Below are positions 1 through 10,746 of a DNA stretch of 64,000 nt, piece after piece (position 1 is the stretch's first letter; every line of letters begins with the position of its first letter). This DNA is from Sciurus carolinensis. Its lineage: Eukaryota; Chordata; Mammalia; Rodentia; Sciuridae. The DNA is taken from the NCBI RefSeq assembly GCF_902686445.1, contig NC_062232.1:34304454-34368453 (forward strand), given 5' to 3'. The notes beneath the pieces were generated by a model, which made no database searches, was not told where the DNA came from, and was given only the letters and a program-made list of their open reading frames with translations. The position numbers were made by a program, and so were the translations under genes.

Positions 1-103
1 TAGATCACAATAAATCCTCTTGTGATCACCAGACTGATATCATCCCCACATAACTACCGGTGCCTACCTGTCACCATGTTTCCTTTAAAAGAAGAGCCAG
101 AGA

Positions 104-335
104 GCCAGGCGCGATGGTGCACGCCTGTAATCCCAGTGGCTCAGGAGGCTGAGGCAGGAGGATGGCAAGTTCAAAACCAGCCTCAGCAACTTAGAGAGGC
201 CCTAAGCAATTTAAGTGAGACCCTGTCTCAAAATAAAAAATAAAAAGGGCTGGGGATGCGGCTCAGTGGTTAAGCACCCCTGGGTTCAACCCCTGGTACC
301 AAAAAAATAAAACAAATGAACAAAACCAAACAAAA
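104..335 (+). mobile_element. B1-ID composite SINE (MEN-like)
   Basis: A 7SL/B1-type left part ('cctgtaatcccagtggctc', then the 'aggctgaggcaggagg' block) is joined through a short A-rich linker to a tRNA-Ala/ID-type right part ('ggctggggatgcggctcag') and ends in an A-rich tail after 'cctggtacc'. This composite is the main SINE of the window and is typical of sciurid rodents. It is a non-autonomous element copied by the L1 machinery. Confidence 0.9.
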
Positions 336-620
336 GTACACCAAAGAGCCCAAGAATCCCCAAAACTTCTCTTACTCTCAAGATGGCCCACATGCTCCCT
401 TAAAGTGTCTTCCTAACTTTATTCCAAAGCATCTCTCTGTTGAGATAGCTTCTACTCTCTCTTAAATATGTATCTGCTTTCTTAAATAAATCTCCATCTG
501 TGTCTCTCACTGGTGTTGCTGAAATTCTTTTCTGTCACTTACACCAAGGACACCACTTGTCCTGAGTCAAGCATGCCCCATGGGCCTAGGAGCTCCCGGA
601 GATGGCAACACGGGCTCAGG
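336..620 (+). mobile_element. possible old ERV LTR fragment
   Basis: The stretch holds an AATAAA near 484, followed by a T-rich segment with 'gctgaaattcttttctgtc' and then 'accacttgtcctga'. This resembles the R-U5 part of class I endogenous retrovirus LTRs. I cannot see a clean start or end, and no internal retroviral genes are present. It could be single-copy sequence instead. Confidence 0.3.
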
Positions 621-1287
621 AAGCTGTGGACAAGGACAGGGTTTTAGGTAGACAGGCTGGTTCTTACAGCCATGTTTCAGACTCCAGCCTGCGGGGGGTG
701 GGGGGGCTTCATTAGACCAAGGTTTGCAGTGAAGGTAAAAAAGACATATCCAGCTCTGGTGGTCACAAAGAGAGTGCTGTCCTCCTCTCCCATGGGGGTA
801 GGCCGAGCCCACCAGGGGGATAAGGGCTTCATTTGGGGGGCTCCCTCCACCCACAACCCTACCTCATCCCCACCATTGTTCCTTTCCCAGCAGGGGTTAG
901 ACCCGTTCAGCCACGGTTTGGCTTTTAAGGCCCCAAAGGAAGACAACAAAAATTCCCCTGGGCACAGTGACCTCAGATGTCTCGATTCCCACCCAGATCC
1001 CTTGCTGTGGGAGGGAACTAACTCTAGCCTTCATCCCATCCGTGCTGCAAGGCCAGCGAGCCAGACGTTGGCAGGTTGTCATGGATACCGGGGAGCTTGG
1101 TCCTAGCAGAGAGCAGAGGGTCCAGCCCTCTGCAGGCCTGGCGGATCTGCTGGGACCACGGGAATGTAGGGCAACTGAACTGCTAGCCAGTGGGGCCAGA
1201 GAAATTGGCCTCCCTGCCTGGATCAGACCAGACTCCCTCCTTTACTCCCCGAACCAGGGCTTTCCAAACCTTAAATGTATAGGAACA
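621..1287. other. single-copy-looking DNA upstream of NYX
   Basis: About 670 bases of moderately GC-rich sequence with no recognisable repeat. Open frames on both strands overlap one another here and show no known protein family, so I read them as chance frames. Confidence 0.5.
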
Positions 1288-1490
1288 GGCCGGGCAGGGT
1301 GGTAAATGCCCATAATTCCAGTGACTCTGGGAGGCTGACCCAGGAGGATCACAAATTCAAGACCAGCCTCAGCAGTTTAATGAGGCCCTAAGGAACTTAG
1401 AACTTGCCTCAAAATAAAAAGAGCTGGGAGTGTGGCTCAGTGGTTAAATGCCCTGGATTCAATCCCTGGTACCAAAAAAAACCCAACCTA
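1288..1490 (+). mobile_element. B1-ID composite SINE
   Basis: Left part begins 'ggccgggcagggtggtaaat' and the right part holds 'gtggctcagtggttaaatg'. It ends in an A-run near 1477. The copy is diverged, with a gap in the left monomer, so it is an older insertion than the one at 104. Confidence 0.85.
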
Positions 1491-2229
1491 GGAACCACCC
1501 CACCCCCATCTTGTTAAAATGCAGATATTGGGTCAAGAGGTCTAGGGTGGGAGTTGGGGGTGCCCAGAGATTCCGCATTCCTAACCAGCTCCAAGGTGCT
1601 TTTTCTCAAACAGTTGCTGAGGGCATTTCGCAGGACACAGAGTAGCAAGGACTTTAATCCGGTCAGAGTGGGTTTGAGAAACCTCGGGCAGATTCTGAAC
1701 AGGCTTCCTGGATCTGCTGTCTTAGGCCGTGGCTGTGAGCTTCCATTCCAAAGCCAGGCCTCCAGCCTTACTGGAGTGGAAGGGCCCACACCCTGGTCTG
1801 GTTTGGAATCATCCACCATCCACCACTCCAAAGAAAGGAAACCAGCAGCCTGCATTTCGGGAAAACATCATTATTTAAAACTGCCCTGTCCTTTCTCCAG
1901 CCCTCCAAGTTATATAACGTGTCCTTGTTGAAAATGCTGATAATGCTATTTGGGTGGCATGAAGCCAATTTCTGGCTGCATATTGCTGGTGGCTGGGGCT
2001 GGGGTCAGGGCAGGGGGCAGGGTCTGGGGAAGGTTTAAGGAGAGAAAGGGACCAGGCAGATGGAGAGGGCAGTAGGGCTGGGGTGGCCAAGGCCTGGGGA
2101 TAAAGCTGATTGGTGTGTCAGCAAAATCTGCCACTGGCTTTGGTGATTCGAAAGGCAGACACGTTCTTTCATCTCTGTTAATCCTCATCTGATACAGAGG
2201 ATTTTCCTGCCATTAAATCTGGAGAAAGA
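1491..2229. other. single-copy region upstream of NYX with candidate promoter sites
   Basis: No repeat is recognised. An AT-rich block at 1865-1985 is followed by a GC-rich block, then a TAATCC at 2179-2184 directly followed by an E-box CATCTG at 2186-2191. TAATCC is the core site of the photoreceptor and bipolar-cell homeodomain factors CRX and OTX2. That fits a gene expressed in retinal bipolar cells, but a regulatory role is inference. Confidence 0.35.
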
Positions 2230-2415
2230 AAACTGAACACTGAAACCCGCAGAAGCAACGACTCCTGTTCTGCTTTCTGACCTCCTCCCACCCCCAGCCT
2301 TTCTTTCTCTGTGAACCATCTTTTATCATGTGTGGCTGACTGATTTGGGAGATGGAGGGGCTGGGGCAGCCCAGGGGCTCCTTGGAGGCGCAGGACCACG
2401 CAGATCCCCAGGACG
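2230..2415 (+). other. NYX: candidate NYX untranslated exon 1
   Basis: A strong donor-like site, 'ggacggtaagc', sits with its GT at 2416-2417, 338 bases before the acceptor of the first coding exon. NYX in other mammals has a short non-coding first exon close to the small first coding exon, which fits this spacing. The transcription start is not visible, so 2230 is only a nominal left edge. An open frame starting at 2352 runs through the donor and is not thought to be translated. Confidence is low; the true first exon could also lie upstream of the window. Confidence 0.3.
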
Positions 2416-2753
2416 GTAAGCTGCATTTGGGAACTTTCATGAAGGCTTCTCTGCAGGGGTTTCTCCGCATCCATTTTCTTGCTGGGCTGTTAGTGATCCC
2501 TCGGAGTCCCTGTCAGGCTCTTCTCCTGGGGAAGAGTTTCCAAATAGACTCAAGCTGAACTTTTGGGGGAGCTTCTGATTGGCTGTTGGCTTCTCTTAAC
2601 CCAACACCAAGGTCACTGGGAGGAAGCAATGGATATGAAGAAGGGCAAAAAGGTAGGACATTTTGGAGGAAGTGTGGAGGTGGTGGCGGTGATGGGGGTC
2701 TCAAGGGACCCCTCCTAGGCACCAGGTGACCTGTGCTTGCTTTCTCTCTTCAG

Positions 2754-2825
2754 GCAGGGATCCCACAGCTGGGTGGTTCTAAGCCACCAGGTCTGTAAAA
2801 GGGATGCTGGTCCTGCTTCTGCATG
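2754..2825 (+). CDS. NYX: NYX first coding exon (coding part 2804-2825)
   Basis: A pyrimidine-rich acceptor ending in CAG at 2751-2753 opens the exon and a GTGAGT donor at 2826 closes it. Translation starts at ATG 2804 and gives MLVLLLH plus the first base of an alanine codon. The codon is completed by CG at 19086-19087 to read MLVLLLHAVILGL, the nyctalopin signal peptide. An in-frame TAA at 2780-2782, with no ATG between it and 2804, fixes this start. The protein therefore begins like mouse nyctalopin and lacks the five-residue extension (MKGRG) of the human protein. Only 22 coding bases lie here, with phase 1 at the donor. The exon start at 2754 assumes no further upstream splicing. Confidence 0.9.
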
Positions 2826-3274
2826 GTGAGTTTTGCTACCACTGGGTGCAGGAATTGGAAAGATGCCCGGAAGTCACATGGCTTCTACCCAAAGAGTTCA
2901 GTTTTCAAGTGACTTCTATGATCTGGACATTCACGATCAGATTTCACTGGGGGAGTGACGTGGGGGAGGGGATAGAGAATGAGAGTAAACAGCAAGTGGT
3001 GTCCCCTCCCCCACACCAGCCAAATATATGAAATAGTCTCCTCGGTGACTTTCTTATTCTAATCTCAGATATAAATTTATTAATGTTCTAACCCCCATCT
3101 ACAGTGGTTTTCTAATCATGTCATTTTAAGCTCATTTAGTTAAAACCCCCAATCCCTTCAAGAAACCATCTTCCTAAAAGAGAAAGAAAAAAATGAAAGA
3201 CGTTGGCATTGTAGGACTTTACGGAATTAGAGATGCTTAGAATTTTTTCAAAGTTTTTTGTCCTGTTGTTACAT

Positions 3275-3362
3275 GCGTTTTCATATCCCAAGAAGGTGGC
3301 AGAGCGCTTGCTTACTGCGCATGCTCGGGGCCCTGGCTGCCATCCCCAGCACTACACAACCA
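3275..3362 (+). mobile_element. degraded ID-type SINE
   Basis: The stretch 'gcagagcgcttgcttactg' through 'catccccagcactacac' matches the tRNA-derived ID consensus (box A, then 'gggccctgg', then 'ccccagcac'). The 5' end is eroded. Confidence 0.55.
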
Positions 3363-4710
3363 AACCGAGAAGATTCATCACTAGATATTTTCCCCAGCTC
3401 CGGCTGCTCAAATCTGAGATAGCCCAAGGAAAAAATCTGTTAAGGTCTTCAGAAGTAAGTGATTTGACCCACCGAATCGTTTTTTTCCGACCCTTGGGAT
3501 GAATTTAATTATTTGAGGTAATGATGATCTATGTGATAGACTTTTGTATGCAGTACTAGTAGGGAACATTTTACCAGATGATTCTAAAATGGTAGTAATA
3601 GAATTTTCTTCCTCTTTATTTCACCTTTTCAAAAAGCAGAACTTACTCTGTTTAACCAAATAGATGCACAATGTACTTTCAATGTGTTCGATACTATGAG
3701 GGATCTTTATCCTTGAGAAAATTACATTCCTTTATGGGAGAGCCAATAAATAAATGAGAAAAAATTGGAACGGGGCATAGGGAACATTATGATAAATAAG
3801 ATACAACTTCCTACCTCGAGGAGCCTCCAAAGGACAGAGGTTGACATTTATATAATTACCAACAGCCAGCTTCTTGCCATTTCTCCTACCTAGAAAGGAC
3901 ATGAAGTTTGATTGACTCATGGGGACAGAATGTTTGCTTCTGAGAGCCAGTGTTATTATTTAAAACTGCACCGAAAGCTCTGCTGTCCTTACAGAATGCA
4001 GATAGTTCAGAGCCTACATACAGCAAAATGGGAACCATGCTTGCGACAAAAACCTGAAATACATCCAGACTTCTTGTGACAGTTGGAGGACTCAGTGGTG
4101 ACATCATTTGCTAACAATAGACGCACTTAAAATTAATGACCGTCTCCATGTCCCCTGGTGCTTTCATTTAAAACACACTCTAGCAGCACAGAGAATATTT
4201 CTCTGACGACCATGAGTCACAAGTAATAGGGACAACATGTTCCTGAGACGCAGGCAGGGATAGTGCTCTGTCTCCTTGGTGAGCAAAAATGACAAGACCT
4301 AGGGGGAATCAGAAGCGGCTCACAGCAGGGGAAATTTGGGGCAAGATCGGAACAGAACTTCTCCTTTTGAGGACATACAGTTCCCCTAGAAGTGCATCTT
4401 CTGTCACAGGATTAAGTGTCCACCTCTGCCCCTCTGTCACTGCCTCCCAAGTGTTCCTCTTATTCATAGTATAACATGCAAATTTCATATATTATTTTAC
4501 AGGTCCCTCATATTTCGCTTGCTCTATACTGAGTCTTTAAAGAGGGTCCGGGTTTGTGTTTGGTCTCCCTCCCTTGGAGTAAAGCATCATGGGTGCTTTA
4601 TAAGGGTTTGTTGGTTGAATGGGTGAAGCTGCACAGATCAGAACCTTTACTCAGCCTGAGGGACTCACTCATACTAGGGATTAGGTCTCCTTCTAAGAGG
4701 GTAAGACTTG
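3363..4710. other. intronic sequence, no gene or repeat recognised
   Basis: AT-rich intronic DNA. Scattered short open frames on both strands have no recognisable domain and show no codon bias. Confidence 0.5.
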
Positions 4711-4897
4711 CGTTTTTTTTTGAAGTGCGGGAATCCAGGGGCACACTACCACTGAGCCACATCTTCGGCCCTTTTTAAAATTTTTTAGATTTTGAGACAG
4801 GGTTTCCCTAAGTTGCCCAGGCTGACCTTGAACTTGCCATCCTCCTGCTTCAACCTCCTGAGCCGGAATTACAGGTGTGCAGCACCGCACCTGGCTG
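4711..4897 (-). mobile_element. B1-ID composite SINE
   Basis: Read on the plus strand it shows the T-run, then 'cactgagccacatcttcgg', then the 'gagacagggt' linker and the complement of the B1 block ending in 'ccgcacctggc'. It is full length but has point changes throughout. Confidence 0.85.
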
Positions 4898-5059
4898 GAA
4901 ATGTTCTAAATCTTGATTGGGATGGTATGTATACACGTATGTTATACTTACTGAACTGTTCGTTAAAGGTGGTACATTGTATTATAAGTAAATTCAATTG
5001 GACTTAAAAGAAGAAAGAATGTAGGGATAGAATGACTGTACTCCAAGTAGAATAAATCC

Positions 5060-5243
5060 CTCACTGTCAAGAGTGAAGTACGGTGGCATGGTGAGCAATA
5101 TGCATGTGAGATTCACCGATGTCACTGCACGGAGCAGTAGTTACTACCTTCTGCTTGCCTAGTAGTATTCCATCCTATAGATGTGCTTGTTTATCTATTC
5201 CCCTATTGTTGGATATTTAAGTTGCCTCCAGTTAGGGAGTACG
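5060..5243 (-). mobile_element. old L1 ORF2 3'-end fragment
   Basis: 'gtagtattccatcctatag' and 'ttgttggatatttaagttg' match the complement of the end of L1 ORF2 (the 'tattccattgtatggatg' region). No reading frame survives. Confidence 0.5.
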
Positions 5244-5664
5244 TCTTAGTCTGTTTTCTGTTGCTATAACAAAATACCTGAGGTTGAGTATTTTATAAAG
5301 AAAGGCAATTTATTTAACTTACAGTTCTGGAGGTTCAAGAGCATGACACCAACATCTGCTCAGTTCTGGTGGGGCCCTCATGGTAGAAGCATGTGTGTGA
5401 GGAAGAGGCGACGTGGCAAGACAGGAACCAAGAGGGACTCAGGGGATGTACCAGGCTCACTTCTAACTACCAGGTCTCGTGGAACTTCCTGAAGGATTGA
5501 TAACTACATTAATTCCTCCCAAGGGCTAGAACTTTGATGACCTAATTACCTTCCACTAGGCCCCACCTTTTAAAGGAAGTACCACCTCTTAATACCACCA
5601 CCCTGAGGACCAGGCCTTTAATACACGAACCTCTGCAGGACACATTCCAATAACCAGCCCATAG
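5244..5664 (-). mobile_element. MaLR LTR (MLT1/MST-type)
   Basis: It starts with 'ttagtctgttttctgttgct', the complement of the 3' end of MaLR LTRs. It continues through 'acagttctggaggttcaaga' and 'cctcccaagggctagaac' and ends near 'ccagcccatagcagga'. It looks like a solo LTR with no internal sequence, and it abuts the L1 fragment on its left. Confidence 0.75.
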
Positions 5665-6445
5665 CAGGATAATTATCAGTATTTAGTCCTGGAGGTCTTT
5701 CTAGAGTCTCGTCTGCTTCTCAGAAGGGTCAGATCTTTACCTTGGAATTTCAGAAGGCCTTTGAGGCCCCCAGCAGCCCACCTCTCTAGAGAGAGATACC
5801 TCCTTCCTTCATGACTCAGCCTCAAAGCTGCAGCTGGAATCCATGATCCTTTTTTCTTGTCAATGGTTCCCATTTTGCTGCAATGGTGTGGGAAGTCAGT
5901 TCCGGGTCAGGTGAGGCCAGAGGTCATTCCATGGACTTTCCTGCTGCATTTCGGTTTCCCCCGTGCAGTTTTGTTTTGAAAATCCAGCAGTGGGTCTTGG
6001 CCTGAGGAGCAACTGGGGTAGCTTTTGCCAGGAGTGGGAAGGGAATAATTTCTAGAGCCAAAGTGGCTGAATAGATTTTGCTGAAACCAGAAAATTGATC
6101 ATATTTTCCCATGCTATTTTGGTTTCATGAGGCACAAGTTCTTTTAAAACAATTCGAAGAGAGAAACATTCCAAACTCAGTCTGTGGTTGGAAACTCCAT
6201 GAGTAACCATTCTAGCAAACCTCGAGGGGGGAAGACTCATATTTGCAAAGCTCGGGGCCTCCTGAGAGAAACTCAGCTGGTCTGCATTAAGATGTCATTC
6301 TGTGGGACACCTGAGCCCAGCCATTGCTGCCTTCTTGCAGCTGGGGGTTGGCTTATGCATGCCACTAGTACACAATCTCAGTGCCCATTCCAGGTGTTTG
6401 CCCACATTCGGGGACACTTATAATTTTTGTTTTTAAATAGCGGTA
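5665..6445. other. intronic sequence, no repeat recognised
   Basis: About 780 bases of single-copy-looking intron. Overlapping short frames on both strands have no family signature. Confidence 0.5.
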
Positions 6446-6665
6446 AACCAGGCATGGTGATACGCACCTGTAATTCCAGTGACTTGGGAGGCTGAGGCAG
6501 GAGGATCGCAAGTTTGAGGCCAGCCTCAGCAACTTAGGGAGGTCCTAAACAACTTAGTGAGACCCTGCCTGAAACATTTGAAAAAGTAATAATAATAAAA
6601 AAGGGGAAGGGTGTAGCTCAGTAGTAAAGCACCCCTGGGTTCCATCCTCAGAAACAAAATAAAAG
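6446..6665 (+). mobile_element. B1-ID composite SINE
   Basis: Left part begins 'ccaggcatggtgatacgcac'. The linker is an expanded AAT run (6585-6600), followed by 'gtgtagctcagtagtaaagc' and an A-rich tail. Confidence 0.9.
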
Positions 6666-6717
6666 AGATAAAATCCATATAAAATTTACTTTTAGTCATT
6701 TTATTTTTATTTTTATT

Positions 6718-6928
6718 TTATTTTTTTGGTACTGGAGATCGAGAACCCAGGGGTGCTTTACCACTGAACCACATCCACATCCCTTTTTATATTTTATTAG
6801 AGACAGGGTCTCATTAAGTTGCTTAGGGCCTCGCTAAGTTGCTGAGGCTGACCTCGAACTTGCGATCCTCTTACCTCAGCCTCCCGAGCTGCTTGGATTA
6901 CAGGGGTGTGCCACCATGCTCGGCTATC
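6718..6928 (-). mobile_element. B1-ID composite SINE
   Basis: It begins with a T-rich run and 'ggtactggagatcgagaacc' and ends 'accatgctcggct'. It lies about 50 bases from the plus-strand copy at 6446, so the two form an inverted SINE pair. Confidence 0.9.
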
Positions 6929-6929
6929 A

Positions 6930-7520
6930 TTAGCCATTTTTAAAGTGCACAGTTCAGTGATATTTAGTATATTCGCAATGTTGTGCAGCCATTACCTCTA
7001 TCTAGTTCCAAGACATTTTCCATCTTCCAGAAAGGAAACTTGGCCTATCTATTATCCAGCAGTCACTCCTATTCTCTGCTCAGCCCCTGGCGACCACTAA
7101 TCTCCTTTCTGCCTTTATGGATTTGCCTGTTCTGAACATTTCCTATAAATGGAATCATACAACATGTGGCCTTGTATAATTGGCTTATTTTACTCAGCAT
7201 AATAACTTTGAGGTTCATCCTTCATCTGCTTTATAGCATGTGTCAGTCCTTTGCTCTTTTTAAAGGCTGAATAATATTCCATGGTATGGTGTACCACATA
7301 AAGTTATCCATTCATTCATTGATGGACATTTGTTGTTTCTACCTTTTGGCTCTTGTGAATAGTGCTAGCTACTTATATTCATGTTCAAGTATCTGTTAGA
7401 TCACCTGCTTCCAGTTCCTTTGGAATTGGAATAACTAGGAGTAGAGTTGCTAGGTCATTTGGTCACTCCATTACATCTTGTAAAATTTTATACACACGGA
7501 AGAACCCCATTTTTATAAGG
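6930..7520 (-). mobile_element. old L1M fragment (3' end, antisense)
   Basis: 'aaagtgcacagttcagtga', 'ccactaatctcctttctgcc', 'aatggaatcatacaacatg', then 'ctgaataatattccatggta' and 'gaataactaggagtagagtt' follow the complement of the L1M ORF2 end and 3' UTR in the correct order. All frames are broken. Confidence 0.8.
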
Positions 7521-7697
7521 TTGGCCTACCTAGGCTCTTGGTTTTTTGACTTTGGTCGCATTTTGACTTTTAACTTTGGAATCACCTATGAAGCTTTAAA
7601 AATACCAATGCCCATTCCCACCCCTGAACATCCTGATGTAATTGGCTTGCAATCATTCTAGATCCTTTGCACTATCCTTGTGATAATAACTTCAATA

Positions 7698-7867
7698 TAT
7701 TTTTGGGGGGCACCAGGGATCGAATTCAGGGCTCTTAACCACTGAGCCACATCCCCAGCCCTATTTTGTATTTTATTTAGAGACAGGGTCTCACTGAGTT
7801 GCTTAGGGCCTCTCTGTTGCTGAGGCTGACTTTGAACTAGCCATCCTCCTGCCTCAGCCTCCTGTAA
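7698..7867 (-). mobile_element. B1-ID composite SINE (left part shortened)
   Basis: 'ggcaccagggatcgaattca', 'actgagccacatccccagcc' and the complement of the B1 block are present, but the copy stops at 'gcctcagcctcctg'. The far B1 end is missing. Confidence 0.85.
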
Positions 7868-7892
7868 CTTCAATATTCTGACACCTGGCACA

Positions 7893-8175
7893 TTTGTCAG
7901 CTTTCCATTGCTGTGACAAAGTTTCCAAGGTAAACAATCTATAAGGAGGAAAAATTTATTTTGGTTCATGGTTTTAGATGTTTCAGTCCATGATCGGCTG
8001 GCTCCATTGCTTTTGGGCCTGTGGCGAGGCAGAACATCATAGCGAGGAGCACGTGATAGAGCAAAGCTGCTTATCTCATGGCTGTTGGGAAGCAAGCAGA
8101 GAGAGAGGGGGCCAGGATCCCAATATTCCCTTCAAGGGTCCACCCATCCTTCAGAAAGAAGAAGCCAACATTCAT
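7893..8175 (-). mobile_element. MaLR LTR fragment
   Basis: 'gtcagctttccattgctgtg' opens the element, followed by 'ggtttcagtcc'-type and 'ggcctgtggcgaggcagaac' blocks also seen in the copies at 8590, 31867 and 36150. It fades out after 'cccttcaagggtccaccc', so the 5' third of the LTR is missing. Confidence 0.7.
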
Positions 8176-8589
8176 CAAGCAGGTTTTCAATTACACGTAA
8201 CCACTCCTGGCTCCAGTCTGTGTCTCCCTCTCCTCAGGCTTGCTTTACTGTCAGAAATTGTAGTTCAATTTCCTCTACTTCTTGCTTCTGCTGAATAAAG
8301 TTGGTTCACACTGTGCAAAGGACCTTGCAGTGATACAGATTTCCCTTGCCCCATCTAGGGAGGTCTCCATTCACTCTGTACACACCTTTGTGCCTCCTTT
8401 AAGAAAAACAATGGTAAAGATAGTCACAGGGCATGATGTGTCAGGAACTGGCCTGAGTGAGGAAAGTCAGGGTCCACTGGTAATTGCATATGTGTTTTGA
8501 CAGTTGTCTATTACTGTGAACTAAACTCTAACATGTTGTGGCTTAAAACAATGATTTCTTATTTTTTAGGATTCTGTGGCTTAACCATG

Positions 8590-8976
8590 TGTTAGTCAAC
8601 TTTTTGTTGCTATGACAAAATACCTTGAGATAATCAATTTATAAGGAGGAAAGATTTACTTTGGCTCATGCTTTTAGAGACTTCAGTCCATGATCACTTG
8701 ACTCTGTTGCTCTTTTGTCTGTGGCAAGGTCGAACATCATGGCAGGGAGCTTTCGGTAGAGCAAAGAAGCTGCCTGCATGGCGGCAGGAAGCAGAAAGAG
8801 AGAGGAAGGGATGGTCCAGATGTCCAATATCCCCTTAATGTGCATGGTCCCAGTGACATCCTTCCACCATGCTTTATCTCTTAAAGGTTCTGCCACCTCC
8901 CAAAAGTGCCAGAGGCTGGTGACCAGGCCTGTAACATATGAGCTTTTGGGGGACATTTAAGATCTGCCCCATAACA
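8590..8976 (-). mobile_element. MaLR LTR, near full length
   Basis: It runs from 'gttagtcaactttttgttgc' to 'ggggacatttaagatctgc' and 'ataacac', which match the two ends of the better-bounded copy at 31867-32290. The short stretch before it (8504-8589) also looks like an old repeat, but I cannot assign it. Confidence 0.8.
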
Positions 8977-9873
8977 CTTGGTGTGTTGCTTTCTACTCCG
9001 GGGCAGATTTCCACCTGGCCCTGGAAGGATTTGTCTCTTGATGAGGTTTAATCCTGTGATGAGTGGCTCATGGAGCCCACTTTGAACTTGGCCCAGTGCC
9101 TTCACAGCTGTTTCGAGCAGCATGGGGCATCTGTTCCTCATAGCTGTCCACACCTTACAGACGAACAAATGGAGAGACAGAGGTCGTCTCAGGTTAAAAA
9201 AAAAGCAGCATGAGAAAGCAGGGGTGAGAATAAGTATCCTCAGGGTTTATGAGAGGACCCTGGCATGCCCTCAGGGTAAGTGTTTCCAGAACGAATATTC
9301 TGGAAAGCCTGCCTATGAACCCTGGCGCTATGACAACTTTTGGCTGAGCAGGGGCAGTCCTGAGCCCAGACCCCTCCTGCATTTCTCATCTTCTTCTCCT
9401 TGTTCCTCAGATTGGAAATAAGAACACTGATGTCTTTTCTGACTTCCAGATGAATCCTTCCCCAAAATACCAATGTGAGAAGAGAATTTGCTAAGCAACT
9501 GCCAAATGAGTTGACTTTCTCTTCTCACAAACTGAAATCTTTATTTTAATTTGATAAGTGTGTTTCTGGCCAAGGTATTCTCAGGGAACTCAGCTCTGGA
9601 TGGCCAAGGAGATTTGTTTCTGATTCTGGGAGAGAGCACTTTTCATTTGGATATGGAGAAAGCAGGGTTGTCCTAAACAATTTTTTTCATTTACTCTTAT
9701 GTATTTCCTGTCAGTGAATGGTGAGGAGTTTCCTTTTGGTTGAGGGGTGCTGCCTGGCCCTGAATTTGAGTCCTTTGCTCTGGCAAAGGGAAGAGTTTGC
9801 CTGGTGTTTCCGGGGAAGGAAGGAGGGGGCCATAAGGAGGGAGATGGCACTAGAGAAATGAAGGGAAACTGGT
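8977..9873. other. intronic sequence, no repeat recognised
   Basis: About 900 bases without a clear repeat or gene. Open frames of up to about 100 codons occur on both strands and overlap, with no domain recognised. Confidence 0.45.
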
Positions 9874-10220
9874 ATGTTAGTCAGCTTTTCGTTGCTGTGA
9901 CAATTTACGAGGAGAAAAAGGTTTATTTTGGTTTATTGTTTCAGAGGTTTCAGTCCAGGGTCAGTCAACACTGTCGCTTCTGTCAGGGTGGAGCATATGC
10001 AGAGGTGTTTACCTCAGGAGGGTGGAGAAGCAGAGAGAGAGAGAGGAAGAGGATAAGATCCCAGCATCCCCTTCAAAGGCACCCTGCCAATGACCCAACT
10101 TCCTCCAAGTGGGCCCCACCTTTCAAAAGTTTCAGCACCTCTCAGTAATACCACAGGCTGGTGACCAAGCTTTGAGCACATGGGACTTTGGGCTGTATTT
10201 CAGATCAAAACTGTAGCATC
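9874..10220 (-). mobile_element. MaLR LTR
   Basis: It starts 'gttagtcagcttttcgttgc' and ends 'tttcagatcaaaactgtagc'. A GA-rich stretch at 10030-10055 is a small internal expansion. Confidence 0.75.
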
Positions 10221-10619
10221 TGTCTTAGGCTCTTGCTCAAGAATCTTATTGCAAACCATAGAACCTACTCTAGGTCATTGACGCTGAGCAGAAGTTTATT
10301 TGGGGACACATAATGTCCCCAGGCTTCCCAACTGGAGGTCACACTACCCAGGAGCGATGCCTATATCAGGATGTGGGCAACTTCAAAAGACTCTACTGCC
10401 ACTGCCACTTGGTGGGTACACCTAAAACCTCATGAGAATCGTGTTTTATGTGCTGGATGCTAGAAATTCCACCATGCAAACCTTAAAGCTTCTTCTGCCA
10501 TTCTCTCTAGAAAATGGTTTCTGCCTGGTGTCTACTTCTGAATCCAAGTCTTGCTGGGTGTCTGCTTGACAAAATTAGGTCACGTGCCTGGGTCTTAACT
10601 GCTAAGGAAGATAGGAAAA
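10221..10619. other. intronic sequence, no repeat recognised
   Basis: About 400 bases in which I see no gene or known repeat. Confidence 0.45.
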
Positions 10620-10726
10620 AGAGTTTCTGGGGCTGGGGAGATAGCTCAGTTGGTAGAGTGCTTGCCTTGCAAGCACAAGGCTCTGGGTTCAATCCCCAGC
10701 CCTGCAAAAGAAAAAAAAAAAAAAAG
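10620..10726 (+). mobile_element. ID SINE, well preserved
   Basis: 'ggggctggggagatagctca', 'gtagagtgcttgccttgcaa' and 'ggttcaatccccagccctg' follow the tRNA-Ala-derived ID consensus closely, with clear A and B box regions and a long A tail. The low divergence suggests a recent insertion. Confidence 0.92.
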
Positions 10727-10746
10727 AATAGAGTTTCTGGCTTCTA

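Noticed and set aside
9747..10148. 133-codon plus-strand frame
   Set aside because: Two thirds of it lies inside a minus-strand MaLR LTR. The rest has no domain.
10628..10705. tRNA-like sequence with A and B boxes
   Set aside because: It is the tRNA-derived part of an ID SINE with an A tail. The cloverleaf stems are not maintained, and dozens of sister copies exist. The same holds for the other ID copies.
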